DNA of 33,408 nucleotides from Opitutus sp. GAS368. GTDB lineage: Bacteria > Verrucomicrobiota > Verrucomicrobiia > Opitutales > Opitutaceae. Made by a program: the position numbers and the translations under genes. Below, piece by piece: positions 1 through 8,156 of the stretch. Position 1 is the first letter of the stretch. Each line of letters begins with the position of its first letter. Below the pieces are notes generated by a model that was not told the origin of the DNA, made no database searches, and worked only from the letters and a program-made list of their open reading frames with translations. The stretch lies in NCBI GenBank assembly GCA_945903465.1, contig CAMDOF010000075.1, positions 1-33,408 of the forward strand, in the 5' to 3' direction.

Positions 1-28
1 ATGAAGTTTCTTAGCAGTGCGCGAGAGG
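1..28 (+). repeat. Tail end of a dispersed palindromic-core repeat, cut by the window edge
   Basis: The first 14 bases (ATGAAGTTTCTTAG) are identical to bases 472-485, which form the right end of the full repeat copy at 380-491. Related tails occur at 6043-6066 and 12301-12324. The apparent ATG here is part of the repeat, not a gene start. Confidence 0.6.
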
Positions 29-48
29 GTGGGTGGTGGGGGAGCGAA

Positions 49-380
49 GCACGCCTTCGTGGCCACCATCGGCGACAGGAGTGTCGCCGGTCCGTCGGAT
101 GGGCGACACTCTTGTCGCCCCTGCTGCATGAGAGCCTCCCCACCAAAACAGGTTTTGGCCCCGACGGGAAGAAACAGCTTTCTTTCCCCACCAACGACTT
201 ACAGTGGCTGTTTCATGGGAAGGAGCACGCCTTCGTGGCCACCATCGGCGACAGGAGTGTCGCCGGTCCGTCGGATGGGCGACACTCTTGTCGCCCCTGC
301 TGCATGGGAGCCTCCCCACCAAAACAAGTTTTGGCCCCGACGGGAAGAAACAGCTTTCTTTTCCTACCAATGACTTACAA
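49..380 (+). repeat. Direct repeat pair (two 156-bp copies, 49-204 and 225-380) carrying nested palindromes
   Basis: Bases 49-204 recur at 225-380 with an offset of 176 and only a few differences; a 20-bp spacer separates them. Each copy contains GGCGACAGGAGTGTCGCC followed about 12 bases later by a near reverse complement (GGCGACACTCTTGTCGCC), so it can form a long hairpin. Each copy also contains the shorter hairpin CCAAAAC-NN-GTTTTGG (143-158 and 319-334), the variant core of the dispersed repeat family. Open frames across this region run through the repeats on both strands and show no protein family I know, so I regard it as noncoding. Confidence 0.85.
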
Positions 381-491
381 AATCTGGCTTCCTATCAGCC
401 CCCGCCCCAAAATCGGATTTTGGCCGTGACAGAAAGAAACAGGGTCAACGTTGCGCCCAAGCGATTAACAAATGAAGTTTCTTAGGAGTGC
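380..491 (+). repeat. Dispersed palindromic-core repeat, full-length copy R1
   Basis: The order is AAATCTGG-CTTCC, then AGCCCCCGCCCC, the core CCAAAATCGGATTTTGG (407-423), GGCCGTGACAGAAAGAAAC, about 35 variable bases, and the tail AATGAAGTTTCTTAGGAGTG. The core is an 8-bp inverted repeat around one central base. The same order is seen at 2895, 5943 and 12131. A transposase-like remnant follows immediately. Confidence 0.8.
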
Positions 492-741
492 AGGAGTCTG
501 TCTGGTCGGACGAGTTGGCGAAGCGGTTGCGACTCCTCCGCCGGCTTCCGCAGGATTTGGTGACGGCGGGAAAGTCAGTCAATGGGAAGCTCGCGCTGGC
601 CGCCGCCCTCAAGGACAGACGACGGTGACGAATCGCTGGCTGGCGACAACCGTGCACACCAGCAATCTGCACAAAGTCAGCCGCAAGATCGCCGCCTGGA
701 TGCGCCCACCGGATCGGGTCTTGGCCAAACAGCTCAAATGA
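492..741 (+). pseudogene. Possible C-terminal remnant of a REP-associated tyrosine transposase (RAYT/Y1-type)
   Basis: Two overlapping frames together give one plausible protein tail. The first (from about 493) reads LAKRLRLLRRLPQDLV and GKLALAAALKDR. After a shift near 612-620 the second reads TTVTNRWLATTVHTSNLH, VSRKIAAWMR and ends at the TGA at 739-741. From memory, a tail of the type 'K-A-A-L-(R/K)...T-T-(V/M)-T-x-x-W-(I/L)-A' ends many verrucomicrobial Y1 transposases associated with REP sequences. The catalytic HUH and Tyr parts are absent, so it is at most a dead 3' piece. The palindromic repeat copy directly upstream fits a RAYT context. The family call rests on a short motif and could be wrong. 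Confidence 0.4.
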
Positions 742-871
742 ACCCAAAACCCCAAAACCTGACCCCGTCTGTTTGCAAACTGACCCCGTCGTTTGCCACG
801 GAACTCTCCCAGCTGCTGGAAAAGCAAGTCGCCCAGCGCTTCACCCGGTCGCGAGCGAAAAAACAGGCACC

Positions 872-2254
872 ATGAAGATCAATCGCTCACTGCACTTTTG
901 GATGGCATGGGTGGCTGGAGTGGCCGCGCCCGGTCTGGCCGCCGCCGAGGCCCCGAAACTTGCCGTCGGCGCCGCCGCCGTCGAACTACACAGCACGGAC
1001 GATCTCGTCATCGCCGGCGGCATCGGGCCGGGCAAGGCGACCGGCCAGGATGGCATGCTACGCGTCGTGGCCACGGTGATACGCGAGCCGCGCCGCCAGA
1101 CCCGGGTGGCCATTGTCGCGATCGACATCCTGATGATCCGGCGCGACTACCTCGACGACGCCGCGAAGCAAATCGAGCAGCGCACCGGCATCCCGTTCGA
1201 CCACATCCTGATCAACTGCACGCACACCCACCATGCACCGTCGACGGTGAAGATCCACGGCTACGACGTGATTCCCGAGTTTGCCGCGCAGGTGCGGGAC
1301 AAGGTGGTCGAGGCGGTGGTCGCAGCCGATGCCCGGAGCGCCCAGAATGACGACGTCACGATGGCCTTCAAGCTGGGGGAGGAGCGGACCGTCGGGCAGA
1401 ACAGCCGGCTGGAGCTGAGTGACGGGACGATCTCCTGGGGCACTTACGAGGACGAATTGCGGCCGACCGGCCCCTTCGATGCGGATTTTCCCGTGCTGGC
1501 GTTCAAGCGCACTGACCACTCGCTCGTCGCCGTCATCTTTGGGCACTCAACGCATAGCATCGGGACCCGCCATCGCGGCCGCCGGTCCCCCAGCTTTTAC
1601 GGACTGGCGGCGCAGGCGTTCGAGCACGAGAAGAAGGCGGTGACAACCTTCCTCGAAGGCGCCTCCGGGTCCACGCATCTGCGTCGTTCGCTGGACGGGC
1701 TGGTCTTTCCGCAGGCCTGGGTGGAGGCGGAACGGCGGATCCTCAATGCCCTGCGCTACACCGTCGACCAGGCGCAGCCGGTGGCGGTGAACCGGATCGA
1801 TTCGATCAAGCGCGAGGTCACGGTGCGCGTGCGCAAATTCGACGAGGAAAAGGAGGAGGCCGCGGTTGCGTACTACTGCCGGAAGCGGAGGGGCGCGAGC
1901 GCCGATTCGGTCATGGCGGTCTTCCGGCAGATGCGCAGCGAACTGGCGGGCCACCAGGGCGAGGAGCGCAAGACCTGGATCAGTGCGACGCGGATTGGCG
2001 ACGTGGCGATCGTCGGAGTGCCCGCGGAGTTTTTCACCCAGCTCGGGCTCGACATCAAACGGCGCAGTCCGTTCAGACACACCGTCATCGCCGAGCTGGC
2101 CAACGATTATGTGGGCTATGTCGGGAACGCCGAAGCGTATCGGCTCGGCGGATACCAGCTCTGGATGGGGCATCACAGCTGGACCGAGCGCGGCACGGGC
2201 GAGCACTTCGTCGATACCGCGGTGGAACTGCTGCATGAGCTGCACGCGCGGTGA
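872..2254 (+). CDS. Secreted neutral/alkaline non-lysosomal ceramidase-like hydrolase
   Basis: This 460-residue protein starts with a Sec-type signal peptide (residues 1-25, ending AAAEA). I chose the ATG at 872 because the upstream extension of the frame has no signal-like character. The N-terminal half carries the neutral ceramidase pattern: NCTHTHHAPST at about 116-125, with metal-type histidines H118, H120 and H121, and GHSTHS at 224-229. The C-terminal part (VGVPAEFF, LGLDIKRRSPF, ANDYVGYVG, YRLGGYQL) also matches that family. Such proteins in Verrucomicrobia and Planctomycetes are usually annotated as 'neutral/alkaline non-lysosomal ceramidase N-terminal domain' and have no proven substrate, so ceramide cleavage is not certain. 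The segment GASGSTHL stands where family members often have a GDxNP-like motif. The 130 bases upstream hold a short direct repeat (CTGACCCCGTC twice, 760-790). No operon partner is evident. Confidence 0.8.
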   Translation: MKINRSLHFWMAWVAGVAAPGLAAAEAPKLAVGAAAVELHSTDDLVIAGGIGPGKATGQDGMLRVVATVIREPRRQTRVAIVAIDILMIRRDYLDDAAKQIEQRTGIPFDHILINCTHTHHAPSTVKIHGYDVIPEFAAQVRDKVVEAVVAADARSAQNDDVTMAFKLGEERTVGQNSRLELSDGTISWGTYEDELRPTGPFDADFPVLAFKRTDHSLVAVIFGHSTHSIGTRHRGRRSPSFYGLAAQAFEHEKKAVTTFLEGASGSTHLRRSLDGLVFPQAWVEAERRILNALRYTVDQAQPVAVNRIDSIKREVTVRVRKFDEEKEEAAVAYYCRKRRGASADSVMAVFRQMRSELAGHQGEERKTWISATRIGDVAIVGVPAEFFTQLGLDIKRRSPFRHTVIAELANDYVGYVGNAEAYRLGGYQLWMGHHSWTERGTGEHFVDTAVELLHELHAR

Positions 2255-2296
2255 GGGGGACGGTTGACCGCTTCACGGCAGGCGGGTGCATTCCAC

Positions 2297-2365
2297 CATG
2301 AAGTTCATCCGCAGCGCAGCAAAGGATCTCACCTGGTTCGCCGCGTTCACGATGACGGAAAGGGC
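2297..2365. repeat. Short dispersed intergenic repeat of the 'CGCAGCAAAGGATCTC...' type
   Basis: The stretch CCGCAGCGCAGCAAAGGATC followed by a GATGACGG end resembles a short intergenic repeat common in many bacterial genomes; in translation it looks like AKDLTWFAAF-x-MTE. It begins with ATGAAGTT, similar to the tails of the palindromic repeats. I base this on pattern memory only. Confidence 0.35.
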
Positions 2366-2484
2366 AGGTAACACGATCCGGCGGCTGATGATCCTCTCCG
2401 CATTGGCGGGATTGCATCCGGTGCCGAAAAAAGCGCGCCCCGGACGGACGGGTTTCCCGCGCCGCTCGAGCCGAGCCGGGCCCA

Positions 2485-2620
2485 CGGGACATTTCAGCTG
2501 CCGGCGGAGTTCGTGATTGCACGGGTTGCCGCCGAACCGCTGGTCGAGGACCCGGTGGCCATCGCATGGGACGAGCGCGACCGGCCTGATCGTATCACTC
2601 ATGCGGCCGAGATCCACGAG
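2485..2620 (+). pseudogene. N-terminal fragment of a PVC-type membrane-bound/heme-binding dehydrogenase
   Basis: One frame reads TFQLPAEFVIARVAAEPLVE followed by DPVAIAWDER. This closely resembles the start of the PVC-type dehydrogenase-like propeller proteins ('F-x-x-P-x-G-F-x-x-x-x-V-A-x-E-P-L-V-x-D-P-V-A-x-x-x-D'). After WDER the family similarity ends; the frame continues to a stop near 2758 with no recognisable sequence. There is no signal peptide, no rest of the propeller and no CxxCH. I read it as a gene fragment left after deletion. The next 270 bases up to the repeat at 2895 contain nothing I recognise on either strand. Confidence 0.5.
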
Positions 2621-2894
2621 CGCGGAGACCCGAGAAAAGTCGAACCGGCCGGCCAGAACGCTCGGACCATTTTTGGGCAACTGAGCGAAGGGCGGGTCGG
2701 AGATGCCGCCCACCTTCAGGGCTGTGCGCGGACTTCGCGGATCAGGCGTTGGGTTTGAATCCAGTCGGGGTCGCGGCGGGCGGGGCGAGGTGGACGGGGT
2801 CAGTCCGCTGATTGCAATGTCGGAGGTCCCAGCAGTCGGCATTCGTGACCACGCGACGGTTCCCATCCAAATATAAACACCGCGGAGCCTGCAG

Positions 2895-2979
2895 AAAAAA
2901 ACCCCTCCTCCCCCCAGCAAATCCAGTTTCCTCGCAGCCGCCGCCCCAAAATCGGATTTTGGCCGTGACAGAAAGAAAT
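2895..2979 (+). repeat. Dispersed palindromic-core repeat, copy R2
   Basis: The copy starts with AAAAAACCCCTCCTCCCCCC, continues with CAAATCCAGTTTCCTCGCAG and GCCGCCGCCC, has the perfect core CCAAAATCGGATTTTGG (2946-2962), and ends with GGCCGTGACAGAAAGAAAT. The right-hand tail seen in R1, R3 and R4 is missing. It lies between the dehydrogenase fragment and the gene at 3147. Confidence 0.8.
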
Positions 2980-3146
2980 CGGCGCTGTTTCCTGTGGGCG
3001 ACGGTAGATGACGTGGACCGATGGGAAACTGGACGGAGCGGTGGGACCGCGGAAGGCAAAGTGAGGAATCGCGATGGGCCATTCCCAGCCCTGCCTTGAT
3101 TCCATCGATGACCCGCGCGGGCCGGTCGCAGAATTCCTTTAATCCC

Positions 3147-5504
3147 ATGAAAACCCCACGCCATCTCACTCGCCGAGAATTTCTGCAACGCACCGGTGCC
3201 ACGGTGGCGGTCGCTACCACCTTGCCGCTGGTCCCGCACTCCCGGGCGGCCGAGGCAACGCCGGGCCGGCCAAGTCATCGCAGCCTCGCGGTGCCGGGGG
3301 TCCATGCGTATCCGCTGGAGCACTCGGTTGCAGCCGGTGAGTTGCTGGAGCTTTGTGTCAGCAGCAGCGTGCCCTACCGGTTGTCGATCTGCCGGCTCGG
3401 CCTGCAAGTGGATGATCCGGCGGGGGACACGGTGCTTGCCCAATTCGATCCGTCGCCGGCCAATCCCCAACCGATTCATCCGGGCTCGTACGTCTTCATC
3501 GACAAGAATCTCAGCGGTCCCCTGCACGGCCTCACACTCGAGTGCTGGGTGCGACCGTGGGAGCTCACGAGGTTGCAGGGTCTCATCAGCCAGGAGGACA
3601 AGGACGCGGATGACGGCTTCGCTCTGGGGGTGGGCAAGGATGGTTACGTAGGCTTTTTCGTCGGGGACGGCGTGTCACCCGACGACCAGGTCGTGCACCG
3701 CACCCCGACCGGGGCGGTCAAGAAGAACGTCTGGCACCACCTCGTCGCCACGTGGGACGGAAAGCAGAAGCGGGTATACGTCAATGGCAAGGAAGTGGGC
3801 GCGTGGAGTTTCGCTGGGCCGCTCATGCCGGGGAAGAACGCGCTGCGACTTGGCGCGATGGGACAGGCGGGCGCAGCGCTCCACTTTCTCGATGGAGATC
3901 TGGCGAGCCCGGCGATTTACGACCACGCCCTGAGCGCGGCAGCCGTGCAGGGGCGCTTCGAACAAAAGGGGCTCAAACCGGCGAGTGGTCGCGGGGTGAT
4001 GGCGTGCTGGCCCTTGACCGAAGAAGCGGGAGAGCGGGTCGCGGATCTTTCCGGAAAAGGTCGCCACGGACGGATTATCAATCACGCGACGTGGATGATT
4101 GGCGGACCGAGCTTCAACGCCAACGTGCCCCGGTTCGGTACTTACGATCCGAAGCAGGATGCGACCCGCGGACACGCGCTGCGGTTCGCGTCGGATGACC
4201 TCTATGATTGCGGTTGGAGCGTGACGCATCGCTGGCGCGCGCCGGCGGACGCGCGGTCGGGGATTTATGTCGCGCGTCTGGAATTTGAATACGAGGGGAA
4301 ACGGCGCTGGTATCACTGCACATTCATTTTGCGCCGGGCGCCGCGTCAGCGGAAGGCGCCGATTCTTTTGCTGATGTCGACCAACACGTGGCGGGCCTAT
4401 AGCGGCACGCCATTCGCGATGACGCCCGAGGCGCGGCATCAGGTGTGGGGCACGGGAGGGATTGAAAAGGATCCGCGCGGCCTGCCAGCCTACAATCTTT
4501 ATCGGGATCACGCCGCCGGGCAGGGTTCATATCACGTGGGCTTGCGCATGCCGTGGCCGGCGGCTGGCCCGTACGTGCTTTACGGCGGCGCGACCAAGTA
4601 CAGCCATCTGGCGCGGGCGGATCGTTTCTCGCAGATCTGGCTGGAGGAACAGGGCTACGAGTACGACGTCGTCAGCGATCTCGATGTGCACCGCGATCCC
4701 CATATCCTGCGGGACTACAAGGTCCTGATGGTGGTTGGGCATAACGAGTATTGGTCGCTGCCGATGTATCGTGGCACGGATGAATTTCTCCGACGCGGTG
4801 GCAACCTGATCGTTCTCAGCGGCAATGCCGTCTTCTGGCGCGTGTCGTTCGATGCCGGGGAAACGGTGATGGAATGTCGCAAGGCGGATGCCGCCGGCGC
4901 CCGCGTGCCGCTTCCCCGGCGCGGCGAGGCCTGGCACAGCCACGATGGGCTGCGCGGTGGCATGTTGCGCGAGTGCGGCTGGCCGGGCGTAAACTTAATT
5001 GCGCTCGACTGCCTCGGCTTCAACAGCCCGGCGGCCGCCGAGCAGTTTGGGCCTTATCTGGTCGAAGACGCCGCGCACTTTCTTTTCAAGCAACCGGAGG
5101 ACCTCGGATTGAAGAAGGGGGATCGCTTCGGGCTGGCGACCGATGGAATCCGCATCGCCAACGCCCACGAGTTCGACATCCGTCCCTCGACGTTTGCGCG
5201 TTTGCAGGAGCAACCTTCACCCCCGGGCGGCGCGGTTCCGGCCGATCCGGCGGGCCTCACCTTGCTCGCCAACGGGCAGGTCTATTGGAAGAAAGGCGGC
5301 TCGGCGTTCGATTATTTCTTCCGCAAGATTTCCCCGGCGAGTGATCAGGGCGGCGAGATGATCTATTGGGAACGTCCGACGGGTGGGCGCGTGTTCAACG
5401 CCGGTGCGATCGGGTCCGGGTGGGTGTTGTCGGTCGATCCGAAGATGGCCGGCTTGCTGCGCAACGTGCTCGCCCACTTCGGCGTGACGAAGGGGCGGAT
5501 GTGA
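3147..5504 (+). CDS. Tat-exported LamG / N,N-dimethylformamidase beta-subunit-like protein
   Basis: This 785-residue protein has a Tat signal at its start (LTRREFLQRTGA, residues 8-19, then a hydrophobic run to about 35), which fixes the ATG at 3147. Residues about 115-270 form a LamG/concanavalin-like jelly roll (LTLECWVRPW, VWHHLVATWDG, VYVNGKEVG, AIYDHALS). Residues about 325 to the end resemble the C-terminal domain of the N,N-dimethylformamidase large subunit: MSTNTWRAYSG, YNLYRDHA, YEYDVVSDLDVHRDP, VVGHNEYWS and LSGNAVFWRV. In characterised DMFase this domain carries a mononuclear iron bound by two Tyr and one Glu; the Tyr- and Glu-rich motifs are compatible, but I cannot place the ligands. 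Many homologues lack any link to dimethylformamide, so the true substrate is unknown. The LamG part suggests sugar or surface binding. No small DMFase subunit gene is adjacent. The gene appears intact and stands alone. Confidence 0.8.
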   Translation: MKTPRHLTRREFLQRTGATVAVATTLPLVPHSRAAEATPGRPSHRSLAVPGVHAYPLEHSVAAGELLELCVSSSVPYRLSICRLGLQVDDPAGDTVLAQFDPSPANPQPIHPGSYVFIDKNLSGPLHGLTLECWVRPWELTRLQGLISQEDKDADDGFALGVGKDGYVGFFVGDGVSPDDQVVHRTPTGAVKKNVWHHLVATWDGKQKRVYVNGKEVGAWSFAGPLMPGKNALRLGAMGQAGAALHFLDGDLASPAIYDHALSAAAVQGRFEQKGLKPASGRGVMACWPLTEEAGERVADLSGKGRHGRIINHATWMIGGPSFNANVPRFGTYDPKQDATRGHALRFASDDLYDCGWSVTHRWRAPADARSGIYVARLEFEYEGKRRWYHCTFILRRAPRQRKAPILLLMSTNTWRAYSGTPFAMTPEARHQVWGTGGIEKDPRGLPAYNLYRDHAAGQGSYHVGLRMPWPAAGPYVLYGGATKYSHLARADRFSQIWLEEQGYEYDVVSDLDVHRDPHILRDYKVLMVVGHNEYWSLPMYRGTDEFLRRGGNLIVLSGNAVFWRVSFDAGETVMECRKADAAGARVPLPRRGEAWHSHDGLRGGMLRECGWPGVNLIALDCLGFNSPAAAEQFGPYLVEDAAHFLFKQPEDLGLKKGDRFGLATDGIRIANAHEFDIRPSTFARLQEQPSPPGGAVPADPAGLTLLANGQVYWKKGGSAFDYFFRKISPASDQGGEMIYWERPTGGRVFNAGAIGSGWVLSVDPKMAGLLRNVLAHFGVTKGRM

Positions 5505-5621
5505 GCGTGGCGCCCCTGGAATTGATCAAGGCACACCCCGGCCAAGATGATTTGGTACCCCGAATTCTCTCGACAGGTGCCCCTTTCGTAAAGGCGTTCT
5601 GCGACCGGTGAAAAAAGCGAT

Positions 5622-5942
5622 TTGACCTGCCTGCTCCGGTTGTTCCACGCCTCCACGGCTGTGCACGCGGCGCGACCGGATATCCTGATCGTGTTCACCG
5701 ACGATCAGGGATGCGGAGATCCCAGGTGCTTCGTTTCGACCACGATTCGCACGCCGCGCCTTGATCGTCTGGCAACAGTCGGGACCCGCTTCACCCGTTT
5801 CTACGCCCAAATCGTCTGCGGCCTTCCCGTTCGGCGCTCCTGACCGGGCGGCAGCTGGTGCGGAGCGGTGGCTGGTCCATGCCGGCGAGCGAGGTGACGA
5901 TCGCGGAACTGCTGAAGCCGCAGGAGTACGCGACCGCGTGCT
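5622..5942 (+). pseudogene. Sulfatase N-terminal fragment, frameshifted and cut by a repeat
   Basis: The frame reads ARPDILIVFTDDQGCGDP, then TIRTPRLDRLATVGTRFTRF, a typical type I sulfatase (formylglycine sulfatase) start with the metal-binding DDQG. At 5817-5843 the sequence reads TGCGGCCTTCCCGTTCGG; adding one C gives CGPSRSALLTGR, the classical Cys-x-Pro-x-Arg active-site motif. A single-base deletion has therefore destroyed the frame, which stops at 5841-5843. The restored frame continues as WSMPASEVTIAELLKPQEYA and ends exactly at the palindromic repeat at 5943. All later parts of a normal 450-550-residue sulfatase are missing. The leader (from a TTG near 5622) is a degraded signal peptide at best. 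Confidence 0.85.
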
Positions 5943-6066
5943 CCCCCCCCGCAAATCCAGTTTCCGAGCAGCCCCCGCCCCAAATTCAGATTTTGGCCGT
6001 GACCGAAAGAAACCACCCGCGTGTTTCGCAGGAATGTTTTACGAATGCGGGTTCTTAGGAATAAAC
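5943..6066 (+). repeat. Dispersed palindromic-core repeat, copy R3
   Basis: The copy begins CCCCCCCCGCAAATCCAG and runs through TTTCCGAGCAGCCCCCGCCC, a mutated core (CCAAATTCAGATTTTGG), GGCCGTGACCGAAAGAAACC and the tail ACGAATGCGGGTTCTTAGGA. The order is the same as in R1 and R4. The sulfatase fragment on its left is cut at its first base. Confidence 0.8.
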
Positions 6067-6124
6067 GCATTCCGATACCAACTCAAAAAACACCCATCTG
6101 GTAGCTGAAAAAAAATCGTCTGCC

Positions 6125-7873
6125 ATGAAGCCCCTCATTCGCACTTTCATCAGTGTCCTCGGGTTCTTTGCCGCCGGCCTCCCCTCGACCGGCGCGGCGG
6201 CCATGCCCAAACGGCCCAACCTCCTCTTCATCCTCGTCGACGATCAGTCGCCGTTCGACTTCAAGTTCTCCCACCCGGAGTCGCCCCTGCAGCCACCGAC
6301 GATCGATCGGCTCGCGGCCGAGGGCATGGTCTTCGACGGCGCCTATCACATGGGTGCGGGGGTTAGCGCCGTCTGCACCCCTTCGCCGCCCCTGATCCTG
6401 AGCGGGCGCACCGTGTGACCCATTCCCAACAGCAGCGGCCGCATGGACAATCCCCACGCCGACAACCCCTCCCTTGTCCCGCCCGATCTGCCGCCGCCGA
6501 TGATTCCCGCCATCTTCAATCGCGCCGGCTACGCCACGATGCCCACCTGCAAGACCGGCAACAGCTACGAGGCCGCCAACCGGCTCTCCGCCGTCCGTCG
6601 CGACGCCCGCATGGTCGGGTCCACCGACGAGACCGGCAGCGCCTGGCACGCCGGGCAGGTGCTCGATTACCTCCCCGAGCGTGAGGCCGGCAAGGATACG
6701 CGCCCGTTCTTAATCTATTTTGGCTTCTCGCATCCCCACGACACCCGCGACATCAAGCCAGAGCTTCTCGCGAAATACGGGCCACCAACCACACCGACCG
6801 CGACCGTCTCCCGACCGCGCACCCGCTGCCACCCCGCCTGCCGCCCAACTACCGGCCGGCCCATCCGTTTCCCCACCACGTCCCCGACCAACGCGACGGG
6901 TCCCCGGTTAGCGGCGTGTGGGGACCGGCTTCGCTCGATAGCGTGAACAGGGTGAGCGACCAACGCGACGGGTCCCCGGTCAGCGGCGCGTGGGAGCGGC
7001 GCGACGAACGCACGATTCGCAACGAACCCGGCCGCAAATTTGCCTGTAGCGAAAACCTCGATACACCGATCGACCGCGGGCTGAAGCGGCTGGAAGCGAT
7101 GGGCGAACTCGGCAACACCACCATCTTTTACACGGCCGCTCACGGCATCGCCATCGGCCGCCACGGCCTGCAGGGGAAACTGAATCTCTACCAACACAGC
7201 TGGCGCCTGCCGTTCGTCGTGAAGGGGCCCGTCATCAGGCCTGGTTCGCGCGCGGAGGGAAACCTCTACCTGCCCGATGCGCTCGCGACGCTCTGCGATC
7301 TCGCCGGAGTCCCCGCACCTGCCACCGGCGAGGGCGTGAGCTTCCGTCCCTTCCTCGAAGGCCGGCGCCCGGCCGCGCGACACCCTCTACGGCGTCTTCT
7401 GCGGCGGACCGTGGCCGGGCATGCGCGCGGTGAAGCAAGGCGATGGGAAGCTGATCGAATACGAGGTGTTCGACGGCCGTGTGCGCGAGTCGCAGCTCTG
7501 CGACCTGAAGGATAACCCGGACGAACTCCTGGTGCAGCACCATGATGCGACCGTCGTCGCCCTCACCGGCCGGAAACCGGCGCCGTTTCAAATCAATCTC
7601 GCGGGCGATCCCCGCCATACCGCCAAACTCACGGAGATGCGCGCCCTCCTCCTCGCCGAGATGCGCCGGCACGACGATCCGTTCCGGTTGTGGAACCAGC
7701 CGCACGACAATCTCCCGACCCCGCCCGAACCCTCCGCCCCCGCCCCGAAATCGGGCAAGGCAAAAAAAATCGTGCGGGCCGGAAGATTCACCGCGCGCCG
7801 CCGAGAAATGCATCTACATTTGCCTCCCAACAGGCGCTGTCTTTCCGTGACGAATACCCTCCGCTTGTCATGA
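6125..7873 (+). pseudogene. Second sulfatase, nearly full length but inactivated by stop, frameshifts and active-site loss
   Basis: A signal peptide (residues 1-25) is followed by RPNLLFILVDDQ. The active-site motif reads CTPSP instead of CTPSR (Pro codon 6386-6388), and two lines later TGG has become TGA at 6416-6418 (SGRTV-stop). The same frame continues with NSSGRMDNPHADNPSLVPPD, TKxGNSYEAANR-like sequence, RPFLIYFGFSHPHDTRD. A shift occurs between 6775 and 6800 (YG-ATNHTDRDRLPTAHP in the next frame). The 24-codon partial duplication 6885-6994 follows, then TIFYTAAHGIAIGRHGLQGK, where the usual DHG is AHG (codon 7138-7140). Another shift near 7375-7385 leads into GMRAVKQGD-x-KLIEYEV and FRLWNQP. 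Similarity ends near 7720; the frame then runs to 7873. Loss of the formylglycine Arg and the metal Asp shows long decay. The original substrate would have been a sulfate ester, probably of a polysaccharide. Confidence 0.9.
6885..6994 (+). repeat. In-frame partial duplication inside the sulfatase pseudogene (offset 72)
   Basis: A 38-base segment starting CGACCAACGCGACGGGTCC at 6885 recurs at 6957 with two transitions. The 34 bases between them (6923-6956) are not duplicated. The net change is 72 bases, or 24 codons, so the local frame is kept (DQRDGSPVSG appears twice). Confidence 0.85.
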
Positions 7874-8120
7874 CGAGAGCCCGTATCAACGCGAACCGTT
7901 GGGTGAGAACGGCCATGATCCTTCCCGCGCTTGTCATTGAGAAGGAGGCTTGCCGACTGCGGCCATCCCCGGTGAACCCGACGATGGCATGCCACGCTCG
8001 GCAAGCCTCGCTCACAATGACAGATCAGGGGAACGGTTCATCGCCAACCTCCACTCAACGGCCAAATATTGATCCAGCTCTCGCAATGACAGGCCGAGTC
8101 AAGTTAGTGGTTATGCGCCC
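7840..8120. repeat. Noncoding composite repeat region with inverted repeat ahead of the TonB receptor
   Basis: This region holds no convincing gene. Arms GTCATTGAGAAGGAGGCTTG...(7933-7957) and CGGCAAGCCTCGCTCACAATGAC-like (7998-8021) are imperfect reverse complements about 23-25 bases long, separated by about 40 bases. Shorter GTCATGACGAG and CTCTCGCAATGACAG pieces lie outside them. It looks like a dispersed intergenic element of the 'AATGACAG' type; transcribed, it could form a long hairpin. The TonB receptor start lies just downstream. Confidence 0.5.
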
Positions 8121-8156
8121 CCGTTTTTTTCAATTTTATGCTGATCCCAATCTAAA

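Noticed and set aside
1..485. Open frames of 90-140 codons with ATG starts
   Set aside because: They run through the 156-bp repeats and the palindromic repeats on both strands, repeat the same peptides, and show no known family.
7720..7873. Lys/Arg-rich tail of the second sulfatase as a functional extension
   Set aside because: The frame is already broken upstream, and the tail runs into a noncoding repeat region. CCCCCGCCCCGAAATCGGG near 7739 only partly resembles the palindromic core and was not counted as a copy.
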